Part shown: piece after piece, positions 1 through 4,999 of the stretch
Layout: the number at the start of each line of letters is the position of its first letter
Numbering within the stretch: the stretch's first letter is position 1
DNA from: Gemmatimonadales bacterium
GTDB taxonomy: Bacteria > Gemmatimonadota > Gemmatimonadetes > Gemmatimonadales > GWC2-71-9
Length of the DNA: 5,568 bases
Assembly (NCBI GenBank): GCA_013816685.1
Contig: JACDDX010000130.1
Span: 1-5,568 of the forward strand
Reading direction: 5' to 3'
Translations under genes and position numbers: made by a program
The notes under the pieces: model-generated
Told to the model about the DNA's origin: nothing
The model's database searches: none
Seen by the model: the letters and a program-made list of their open reading frames with translations, nothing else

Positions 1-1
1 C

Positions 2-652
2 GGCCTGCTCATCGCGCTGGGCCCCGGTGTCGACCGGCCGATCTCGGCGTGGGACGAGGCATTCCTGCCGATGGAGCTCCGCGATCGAATCGCCGCGCTC
101 CGGGTGCCAGGTGCCGACGGGCGGCCCGTTCCGGTGGTAAAAACCGAGCGGACGATGTTCCTCTCCACCGCCCCGATGCCGGCCGAAGCGCCACCCGACT
201 GGACTGTACGCTACCTGATGGCCGGCCTGATCACGGGCGCGCTGCTGGTCGCCCTGGCGCTGCTGGGCAGACGGAGCGGAGCCGCACGAGGCGGCTTTGC
301 GGCGCTCGCCACCATCTGGGCAGTCGCCACCGGGATTGCGGGTCTGGTGCTGGCGGGACTCTGGGGTCTGACGGACCATGTGATGGCGTATCGGAACGAG
401 AACCTGCTGCAGCTCAGTCCACTCGGAATCGCGCTGGCGCTGGTGATCGTGCCCGCGGTGCGGGGCAGTCCCCGCTGGGGACGCCTCACCCGCGCGCTGG
501 CAGCCGCTGTCGTGGCCCTGAGTGCTATGGGTCTGGTGCTGAAGGTGCTGCCGGCGTTCCGCCAGGTGAACGGTCCGATCATCGCCTTTGCGCTGCCGGT
601 GCATCTGGGGTTGCTGGGCGGTGTGCGGATACTGCGGTTGCACGGGCCCTGA
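2..652 (+). CDS. C-terminal part of a multi-pass membrane protein, DUF4105/Lnb-like (5' truncated)
   Basis: The frame is open from the first bases of the window to a TGA at 650-652, giving 216 residues with no start inside the window. An ATG at 71 is in frame, but coding-like sequence continues upstream of it. The first ~45 residues are soluble and include 'DRPISAWDEAFLPMELRD'. About five hydrophobic segments follow, at roughly residues 71-89, 99-123, 137-153, 163-183 and 191-211. The stretches 'FLP..LRD' and 'TDH...NENLLQLSPL' resemble the C-terminal region of DUF4105 proteins (Lnb N-terminal periplasmic domain family), where a periplasmic domain precedes TM helices with a 'TDH...NLNLL..NPL' pattern. 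The family call is from memory and the diagnostic N-terminal domain is missing, so function is unassigned. The gene converges on the metallo-hydrolase gene. Confidence 0.75.
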   Translation, partial: GLLIALGPGVDRPISAWDEAFLPMELRDRIAALRVPGADGRPVPVVKTERTMFLSTAPMPAEAPPDWTVRYLMAGLITGALLVALALLGRRSGAARGGFAALATIWAVATGIAGLVLAGLWGLTDHVMAYRNENLLQLSPLGIALALVIVPAVRGSPRWGRLTRALAAAVVALSAMGLVLKVLPAFRQVNGPIIAFALPVHLGLLGGVRILRLHGP

Positions 653-690
653 CCGGGCCTCCCGTTAATTGCTGAACCAAGGATCTGCGC

Positions 691-1560
691 CTAGAGCCGG
701 ATCTGGGACCCTTCCATGGCGGCATCGACTTCGAGACCGGGCGCGATGGTGCGCGCGAGTACCCGAGTCTCGCACAGCAGATCGTCCATTGCGTCGTCGT
801 CGTGCTCGGGCTCGTGGTGAAACAGGACCAGCCGGCTGCACCCGGCTTCTGCCGTCAGCCGCACCGCTTCCCCCGGCGTTGAATGGCCCCAGCCCGCGCG
901 CGCCCGAATCATCCCTTCCGCGTACATCGCGTCGTGGATCACCGTATCGCAACCCTGCAGGAAGTCGACGAGCCGCGCACGCCAGTTCTCTCCCACCTCG
1001 TACGCGCCACCAGGGCCGAGCTCGTTGTCGGTGATGTAGCCGATCTCGCGCCCGCCGTCGAGTGGCTGCAGGCGGTAGCCGAGCGTCTGACCCGGATGCC
1101 GAAGTCGAATGGTGCGGACGTGAAAGTGCTCCAGCTCGAACCCGCCTTCGCTCACCTCGTTGACGCTGAGGTCAGCGGCGACGGCGTCGAGCGGCACCGG
1201 AAACACCATCGGATCCATCTGCCGTCCCAGAATCTCCGCCAGTGCCACCCCTTCCTGGGCGGCGCCGTAGATCCGGACGCGGTTGCCGGGAGCGCTCAGG
1301 GGTTTGAAGAACGGCAGGCCTTGTATGTGATCCCAGTGGGTATGTGACAGGAGAATCTCGGCCGTGAGCGGCCGCCCATTCCGGCGCAGCATCAGCTCGT
1401 GCCCGAGCGGTCGGAGGCCGGTGCCGGCGTCGAGCACCACCAGCCCGCCGTTCGTGCCGCTGATGGCGATGCACGGCGTGTTGCCACCGTAGCGGGCCGT
1501 GGCCGGGCCCGGTGTCGGGATCGACCCACGAGTGCCCCAGAATGTGAGCGTATGACTCAC
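691..1560 (-). CDS. MBL-fold metal-dependent hydrolase (PhnP/TaR3-like)
   Basis: This encodes a metallo-beta-lactamase-fold hydrolase of about 289 residues, probably binding two metal ions and acting as a cytoplasmic phosphodiesterase-like enzyme; the substrate is unknown. The N-terminus 'FWGTRGSIPTPGP..ARYGGNT' is typical of the PhnP/TaR3-like branch. Metal ligands are all visible (numbered from the GTG at 1560): HTHWDH at 73-78, His155 in 'LRHPG', Asp178 in 'TDN', Asp210 in 'IHDAMY', His226 in 'GHST', and a His pair at 248-249 near the end. The stop is TAG (691-693). The start is uncertain: the GTG at 1560 fits the family N-terminus, whereas the GTG at 1614 adds 18 Arg/Ser-rich residues without family resemblance, although a GAGG lies 11 bases upstream of it. 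The gene follows the Crp-like regulator on the same strand and may be cotranscribed with it, since I find no convincing promoter between them. Confidence 0.88.
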   Translation of the reverse strand: MSHTLTFWGTRGSIPTPGPATARYGGNTPCIAISGTNGGLVVLDAGTGLRPLGHELMLRRNGRPLTAEILLSHTHWDHIQGLPFFKPLSAPGNRVRIYGAAQEGVALAEILGRQMDPMVFPVPLDAVAADLSVNEVSEGGFELEHFHVRTIRLRHPGQTLGYRLQPLDGGREIGYITDNELGPGGAYEVGENWRARLVDFLQGCDTVIHDAMYAEGMIRARAGWGHSTPGEAVRLTAEAGCSRLVLFHHEPEHDDDAMDDLLCETRVLARTIAPGLEVDAAMEGSQIRL

Positions 1561-1662
1561 GGTATCAGGCGCTCGCGAGGCGCAGAGAGAATTCGAATGA
1601 CGGCGACGAGACACCCATCATTCAACCTCACTCCGGGCGCGGACCGCCAACAACGTCCGGAA

Positions 1663-1679
1663 TCACCCTCGCGGGGTGA
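1663..1679 (-). terminator. Possible weak hairpin terminator after the Crp-like gene
   Basis: A perfect 6-bp inverted repeat (TCACCC / GGGTGA, 5-base loop) begins 6 bases past the regulator's stop codon. It is not followed by a T-run on the - strand, so it is not a canonical intrinsic terminator. It could attenuate readthrough into the hydrolase gene or protect the mRNA 3' end. Confidence 0.25.
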
Positions 1680-1685
1680 CCGCGA

Positions 1686-2363
1686 TCACGTGCGTCGCGC
1701 CGCCAGCATCAGCGAGCGCCGATCTTTCAGGGTTATATCCTTGCGGGTCACCTGGATGATGCCGCGCTCCACGAGGTTCCGCATGGTCCGCGATACGGTT
1801 TCCCGACTGGAGCCGATCATCTGCGCGATGGTATGATGGGTCAGCTTGCGGGAGATATGGTCTCCACCTTCGTCATCGGCCATGCGGAGGAGCAGATGCG
1901 CAACGCGTCCGTTGACGTCGAGCAGCACGAGGCTGCCGATCTTCTCGTCGGCGCGCCGCAGCCGTCGTGAGATTTCGCGGAGCAACGAGATCGCGACGTC
2001 GGGCGAGCTTCGGAGGCGAGCGTGAAAATCCTCCCGCCGGAGCACGAGCAGACTGGAGTCGTCCATCGCGATCACGTGTGCCGATCGCGGCTCCTCGTCG
2101 ATCACGGCCATTTCGCCGAAGAAACTTCCCTCGCCAAGGACTGACAGGATCACCTCGCGACCGTCCTCGGCGATCAGCACGACTTTCACCTGACCCGCCG
2201 CGACGAGGTAGAGCGCGTCGCCAGGATCATCCTCGAAGACGATCACGCTGCCCTTGGGATAGCTGCGCTCCCGCGTGAGGTCGGAGAAGGCGGACAGGTC
2301 CGCTTCCGGCAATCCGCTGAACAGCGGAACCTTTTTCAAGACCTCCATCGGCGACAGCGGCAC
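1686..2363 (-). CDS. Crp/Fnr-family transcriptional regulator
   Basis: This 225-residue protein has the full Crp architecture. A cyclic-nucleotide-binding beta-roll spans about residues 10-125, with the phosphate-binding cassette 'GEMAVIDEEPRSA' (Gly83-Glu84, Arg93-Ser94 matching the Crp GE...RS contacts). A long dimerisation helix follows (about 122-148), then a winged helix with the recognition helix at about 184-194, 'SSRETVSR'. 'LDVNGRVAHLLL' closely parallels E. coli Crp. No N-terminal Cys cluster is present, so it is not an oxygen-sensing Fe-S Fnr. The E. coli Crp residues Thr127 and Ser128, which contact adenine, align with Ala138 and Asp139, so cAMP as effector is doubtful. The GTG start at 2363 is chosen because AGAGG lies 5 bases upstream; the in-frame ATG at 2348 has no Shine-Dalgarno. 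Regulon unknown; autoregulation or control of the divergent rpmE operon is possible but unproven. Confidence 0.93.
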   Translation of the reverse strand: MPLSPMEVLKKVPLFSGLPEADLSAFSDLTRERSYPKGSVIVFEDDPGDALYLVAAGQVKVVLIAEDGREVILSVLGEGSFFGEMAVIDEEPRSAHVIAMDDSSLLVLRREDFHARLRSSPDVAISLLREISRRLRRADEKIGSLVLLDVNGRVAHLLLRMADDEGGDHISRKLTHHTIAQMIGSSRETVSRTMRNLVERGIIQVTRKDITLKDRRSLMLAARRT

Positions 2364-2368
2364 AGGGG

Positions 2369-2373
2369 CCTCT
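2369..2373 (-). promoter_or_regulatory. Ribosome binding site deciding the GTG start of the Crp-like gene
   Basis: AGAGG on the - strand, 5 bases before the GTG at 2363. The downstream in-frame ATG (2348) lacks any purine-rich site at a suitable distance, so this site favours the GTG. Confidence 0.7.
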
Positions 2374-2396
2374 TGGGGGTGGAAGTGTAAGGCAAC

Positions 2397-2425
2397 AGCA
2401 TACTTGCGGCTGGAAGGAGTGTCAA
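2397..2425 (-). promoter_or_regulatory. Sigma70-type promoter of the Crp-like gene
   Basis: On the - strand there is a perfect -35 TTGACA (2425-2420), a 17-base spacer and a -10 TATGCT (2402-2397). Transcription would begin near 2390, giving a leader of about 27 bases that contains the AGAGG ribosome site. Match and spacing are unusually good for a GC-rich genome, and the location directly upstream of the gene supports it. Confidence 0.75.
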
Positions 2426-2463
2426 TGAAGAGGGTCGGAGCCGACTTGCATTCGGGTATCTAA
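2425..2463 (+). CDS. Possible 12-codon leader peptide mini-ORF upstream of rpmE
   Basis: GGAAGGAG (2412-2419) lies 5 bases before an ATG that opens a 12-codon frame (MKRVGADLHSGI) ending in TAA at 2461-2463, 58 bases before rpmE. The ribosome site is among the strongest in the window. There is no run of one amino acid to suggest classical attenuation. It also overlaps the -35 region of the opposing regulator promoter, and I see no good + strand promoter upstream of it, so it may be a chance occurrence. Confidence 0.2.
   Translation: MKRVGADLHSGI
2434..2445. promoter_or_regulatory. 12-bp inverted repeat between divergent promoters (possible operator)
   Basis: GTCGG-AG-CCGAC is a perfect 5-bp-arm dyad 9 bases upstream of the regulator's -35 box and directly abutting the candidate rpmE -35. 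Its position suits an operator serving both directions. Short GC-rich dyads are common by chance here, and it does not match the Crp (TGTGA-N6-TCACA) or Fnr consensus. Confidence 0.25.
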
Positions 2464-2474
2464 CTCCGTTAAAT
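2446..2474 (+). promoter_or_regulatory. Candidate promoter of the rpmE-prfA-prmC operon
   Basis: TTGCAT (2446-2451), a 17-base spacer and TTAAAT (2469-2474) form a weak sigma70-like match. Transcription would start near 2481, leaving a 5' leader of about 40 bases before rpmE. The AT-rich stretch at 2469-2477 stands out in this GC-rich sequence, which is the main support. The boxes themselves match the consensus poorly. Confidence 0.35.
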
Positions 2475-2481
2475 TTAGCGG
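2466..2481. promoter_or_regulatory. 16-bp near-palindrome with AT core upstream of rpmE
   Basis: CCGTTAAATTTAGCGG reads almost the same on both strands, with one mismatched pair in each 8-base arm set. It overlaps the candidate rpmE -10 box, so a bound repressor would block that promoter. The regulator is not identifiable from the sequence. The palindrome may also be incidental to the AT-rich promoter core. Confidence 0.3.
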
Positions 2482-2521
2482 CTTAGCAGGTCCAGTCCCC
2501 GACGATCTCCCGAGGTGCCCC

Positions 2522-2779
2522 GTGAAGGCCGATGTCCACCCCACGTATCGGAAGCTGATGGCCCGGTGCGCGTGCGGCAATGAGTTTGAAACGCGCTCGA
2601 CGGCAAGCTCGATCCACGTCGAAGTGTGCGCGCAGTGTCACCCATACTTTACCGGCAAGCAGCGGCTGATGGATACCGCCGGCCGCGTCGACCGGTTCCG
2701 CCGGAAGTACAGGACCGATCCCGCCAAGAGTGAAGCGGCGAAGAGCGACTCCGCCGCGAGCGAGCCCGCCAAGAGCTGA
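2522..2779 (+). CDS. rpmE: 50S ribosomal protein L31, zinc-binding type
   Basis: This 85-residue protein is a component of the large ribosomal subunit, at the bridge to the small subunit. It begins 'MKADVHPTY' and carries 'CACGNEF', 'VEVCAQCHPYFTGKQR' and 'GRVDRFRRKY', all typical of L31. The four zinc-ligand cysteines (16, 18, 36, 39) are present, so this is the C+ form rather than the zinc-free paralogue. The conserved protein ends near residue 64, close to the usual ~66-70 length. Residues 66-85 are an extra Ala/Ser/Lys tail of four five-residue repeats encoded by a 15-bp tandem repeat. The GTG start is set by GAGG 6 bases upstream and by the conserved N-terminus. It is the first gene of the operon; its UGA stop is one codon before prfA, in the same frame. 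Confidence 0.96.
   Translation: MKADVHPTYRKLMARCACGNEFETRSTASSIHVEVCAQCHPYFTGKQRLMDTAGRVDRFRRKYRTDPAKSEAAKSDSAASEPAKS
2717..2776 (+). repeat. Four-copy 15-bp tandem repeat encoding the L31 tail
   Basis: Four consecutive 15-base units (2717-2731, 2732-2746, 2747-2761, 2762-2776) encode DPAKS, EAAKS, DSAAS and EPAKS, pattern [DE]-x-A-[KA]-S. The first and last units share the 11-base core CCCGCCAAGAG. The units have diverged at the DNA level but keep the amino-acid pattern, and they end exactly at the stop codon. Confidence 0.8.
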
Positions 2780-2782
2780 CGG

Positions 2783-3844
2783 ATGGAAGTTCGACTCCGC
2801 CAGGCCCTCCAGCGGGCGGAGGAAGTCGGGCAGGCGCTTGCGGATCCCGACGTCGCACGCGAACCCGCCCGCCTGCAGGCACTGGGTCGCGAGCACACCC
2901 GCCTGGTGCCTGTCGTGCGTCTGGCCGAGCGGCTCGCCCGGCTGGAGAACGATCTGGCGCAGGCACGAGAGCTGGAGCACGAGGCCGACCCCGAGCTCGC
3001 CTCGCTGGCCCGCGCCGACCTCGACCGTCTGCCCGCCGAGATTCAGGCGGTCGCCGGCGCGCTGCACGAACTGCTCCTTCCCCGAGACCCGCACGATGAT
3101 CGAGACGCCATCGTGGAAATCCGCGCCGGCACCGGCGGCGACGAGGCCGCGTTGTTCGCCGCCGATCTCTACCGCATGTATCAGCGCTTCAGCGAGCGGC
3201 ACGCGCTCCGCTGGGAGCCGATCTCGCTGAGCGACGGCACGCTGGGCGGGCTCAAGGAGGCGATCGTCGCGGTGCGCGGGGATGAGGCGTACGGTCTCCT
3301 CCGCCGCGAGTCCGGCGTCCACCGCGTACAGCGGGTGCCCGCCACCGAGACTCAGGGCCGGATTCACACTTCGGCCGCCACCGTCGCGGTGCTGCCGGAG
3401 GCCGAGGAAGTGGACGTCAAGATCGAGCCCAACGATCTCAAGATCGACGTCTTCCGATCGTCCGGTCCCGGTGGTCAGAGCGTCAACACTACCGACAGCG
3501 CGGTCCGCATCACCCATCTCCCCTCCGGGCTGGTGGTCAGCCAGCAGGATCAGAAATCCCAACTGCAGAACAAGCTCAAGGCGATGGAAGTCCTGCGAGC
3601 CCGCCTGCTGGATCGACGGCTCGCGGAGCAGGAAGCCACGCGCTCGCGCGACCGCCGGGCCATGGTGGGCACCGGCGATCGCTCAGCCAAGATCCGCACC
3701 TACAACTATCCGCAGAGCCGGGTCACCGACCATCGGATCAACCTGTCGGTCCACAACCTCACCGACGTGATCAACGGGCACATCGACGAGCTGGTGGACG
3801 CGCTCCGGATGGCCAGCAGGGAAGAGGCGGAAGCCGGTGCGTGA
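2783..3844 (+). CDS. prfA: Peptide chain release factor 1 (RF1)
   Basis: RF1 recognises UAA and UAG in the ribosomal A site and triggers peptidyl-tRNA hydrolysis. The 353 residues compare with about 360 for E. coli RF1. The N-terminal helical domain occupies about 1-100. Domain 2 contains the 'HRVQRVPATETQGRIHTSA' segment with the PAT tripeptide 'anticodon' at 186-188, which marks RF1 rather than RF2 (SPF). Domain 3 has 'SSGPGGQSVNTTDSAVRITH' with the GGQ at 230-232; its glutamine is the target of PrmC, encoded next. The ATG at 2783 is the first possible start after the in-frame rpmE stop, and AAGAG lies upstream inside the end of rpmE. The C-terminal coding end overlaps the prmC start by 8 bases. 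All functional motifs are intact. Confidence 0.98.
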   Translation: MEVRLRQALQRAEEVGQALADPDVAREPARLQALGREHTRLVPVVRLAERLARLENDLAQARELEHEADPELASLARADLDRLPAEIQAVAGALHELLLPRDPHDDRDAIVEIRAGTGGDEAALFAADLYRMYQRFSERHALRWEPISLSDGTLGGLKEAIVAVRGDEAYGLLRRESGVHRVQRVPATETQGRIHTSAATVAVLPEAEEVDVKIEPNDLKIDVFRSSGPGGQSVNTTDSAVRITHLPSGLVVSQQDQKSQLQNKLKAMEVLRARLLDRRLAEQEATRSRDRRAMVGTGDRSAKIRTYNYPQSRVTDHRINLSVHNLTDVINGHIDELVDALRMASREEAEAGA

Positions 3845-3857
3845 CCCGGTGCGTGAC
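3834..3857 (+). repeat. Perfect 12-bp tandem duplication at the prfA/prmC junction
   Basis: CCGGTGCGTGAC occurs twice head to tail (3834-3845 and 3846-3857). The first copy contains both the prfA stop (TGA 3842-3844) and the prmC GTG start (3837). The second copy reproduces an in-frame GTG at 3849, so prmC has two potential starts four codons apart. Confidence 0.9.
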
Positions 3858-4649
3858 AGGGAAACCGTGGGTTCGGCGCTTTCCGACGCCGCAGTCGTGC
3901 TTCGTGCCGCCGGGCTCTCCGACGCGCGGCGCGAAGCGCTGAGGATCTGGGATGATCTCGGAGGCGATACGGTGCGATTCCACGGCGCGATCGCCCGGCG
4001 GGCCGAGGGCGAGCCGCTCCCGTACGTGACCGGCCTGTCCGGCTTCCGCCATCTCACGCTTCGGGCCGATCGTCGAGCGCTGATACCGCGTCCCGAAACC
4101 GAAGGGCTCGTCGATCTGGTCCTGAGGCGCGCGTGCACGGGCTGCATCGCCGACGTCGGGACCGGGTCGGGCTGCATCGCGCTGAGTCTGGCGCAGGAAG
4201 GCGGTTACACGAGCGTGCTGGCGATCGATCGGTCGGCGCCGGCGCTCGAACTCGCCCGCGAGAACGCGCGGGGTCAAGGGATCAGCATTCAGTCGGTCCG
4301 CGCCGATCTTACCACTGCACTCGCTGCTCGGTCGCTGGACGCGCTGGTCAGCAATCCCCCCTATCTTACCTCGCGCGAGTACCACGAGCTCGACGCTGGC
4401 GTTCGAGCGTGGGAGCCGATGGAGGCGCTGGACGCGGGCCTCGAGGGCATGGATGTCATCGTCCCGCTGCTGCAAGACGGGCTGCGGGTGCTCCGTCCCG
4501 GCGGCTGGCTGGCGCTGGAGCTCGACGCGCGCCGCGCGCGCGAGTGCGCCCGTCGCGCTGCCGCGTCGGGGTGGGAAGACGTCTCAATTCAGCCGGACCT
4601 GTTCGGCCGCGACCGTTACCTGTTGGCACGAAGGAGCATCACTCCGTGA
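3837..4649 (+). CDS. prmC: Peptide chain release factor N5-glutamine methyltransferase
   Basis: PrmC uses S-adenosylmethionine to methylate the glutamine of the GGQ motif in RF1 and RF2, which raises termination efficiency. The 270 residues are close to the 277 of the E. coli enzyme. The helical N-terminal domain (about 1-75) includes 'GEPLPYVTG' at 58-66. 'LIPRPETE' at 82-89 leads into the Rossmann methyltransferase domain, with the SAM motif 'DVGTGSG' at 106-112, acidic Asp131 after beta-2, and the catalytic NPPY at 173-176. The C-terminal 'DLFGRDRYLLARR' is also typical. The GTG at 3837 is preferred because GAAGAGG ends 9 bases upstream; the GTG at 3849 is the alternative. The start overlaps prfA by 8 bases and the stop overlaps the next gene by 4 (GTGA), consistent with coupled translation. 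Confidence 0.97.
   Translation: MRDPVRDRETVGSALSDAAVVLRAAGLSDARREALRIWDDLGGDTVRFHGAIARRAEGEPLPYVTGLSGFRHLTLRADRRALIPRPETEGLVDLVLRRACTGCIADVGTGSGCIALSLAQEGGYTSVLAIDRSAPALELARENARGQGISIQSVRADLTTALAARSLDALVSNPPYLTSREYHELDAGVRAWEPMEALDAGLEGMDVIVPLLQDGLRVLRPGGWLALELDARRARECARRAAASGWEDVSIQPDLFGRDRYLLARRSITP
4631..4636 (+). promoter_or_regulatory. Shine-Dalgarno deciding the start of the YlbF-family gene
   Basis: AAGGAG inside the 3' end of prmC, 9 bases before the GTG at 4646. It fixes the start in a frame that is otherwise open for about 500 bases upstream. Confidence 0.75.
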
Positions 4650-4999
4650 TCTGGGACAAGGCACAGGACCTCGGCCGCCTCATCGGCCAGGCCCCCGAAT
4701 ATCAGGCGCTGCGCCGCGCCGAGTCGACACTTCGCGACGACAAGGAGACGGTCGCGAAGCTGGAGCAGATTCAAACGCTCGCGCGACAGGTCGACCAGGT
4801 CGTCGCCACAGGGCAGATGCCCGACCAGGCGACGGCTGAGTCATATGAGAACGCGGTGCATGACCTGGAGACCAGTCCGGTGGGCCAGGCCTACGTCGTG
4901 GCGCGGGCGAACTTCGAGAAGCTGATGACCAAGGTGAACCAGAACATCACCGAGGGCATGGAAAAGGGCGCGACGAGCAGCATCATCACGCTCGCATGA
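4646..4999 (+). CDS. YlbF-family protein (DUF964)
   Basis: This small, acidic and largely helical 117-residue protein matches the YlbF/YmcA-type pattern: 'WDKAQDLGRLIGQAPEYQALRRAESTLRDDKE' at 3-34, a middle helix with 'QVVATGQMPDQ', then 'LETSPVGQAYVVARANFEKLM..VNQNITEGM' at 74-105. In Bacillus, YlbF and YmcA (with YaaT) assist RNase Y-dependent RNA processing and development; outside Firmicutes the role is not established, so no gene symbol is given. The frame is open far upstream inside prmC, so the start rests on GTG 4646, which overlaps the prmC stop as GTGA and has AAGGAG 9 bases upstream. It overlaps tmk by ATGA at its own end. No signal peptide, TM segment or catalytic motif is visible. 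Confidence 0.88.
   Translation: MIWDKAQDLGRLIGQAPEYQALRRAESTLRDDKETVAKLEQIQTLARQVDQVVATGQMPDQATAESYENAVHDLETSPVGQAYVVARANFEKLMTKVNQNITEGMEKGATSSIITLA

Noticed and set aside
645..659. GGCCC-TGACC-GGGCC hairpin across the stop of the membrane protein, as a bidirectional terminator
   Set aside because: Only 5 bp in the stem and no T-run on either strand. Such GC dyads are frequent by chance in this composition, so it is not listed as a terminator.
681..705. Direct repeat GGATCTG at 681-687 and 699-705 around the hydrolase stop
   Set aside because: Seven bases only, partly inside coding sequence, with no associated mobile-element structure.
1561..1614. N-terminal extension of the hydrolase from the GTG at 1614
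   Set aside because: The extra 18 residues are Arg/Ser-rich and unlike the family, which begins a few residues before 'FWGTRGSIP'. The GAGG upstream is at a long 11-base spacing. Kept as an alternative start, not the main call.
2364..2521. Crp- or Fnr-type binding site in the divergent intergenic region
   Set aside because: No stretch matches TGTGA-N6-TCACA or TTGAT-N4-ATCAA closely enough to claim autoregulation.
2483..3562. A 359-codon open frame on the - strand opposite rpmE and prfA
   Set aside because: It is the antisense of two unmistakable conserved genes. Its Gly/Arg/Leu-rich composition is what high-GC codon bias gives on the opposite strand, and it shows no recognisable domain.
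3771..4475. A 234-codon open frame on the - strand opposite prmC
   Set aside because: It is antisense to intact PrmC motifs (DVGTGSG, NPPY), with biased composition and no domain of its own.
4133..4645. Upstream extension of the YlbF-family frame inside prmC
   Set aside because: The translation is Arg/Gly/Ala-rich noise from an alternative frame of prmC. Family similarity begins at the GTG at 4646, which has its own Shine-Dalgarno.
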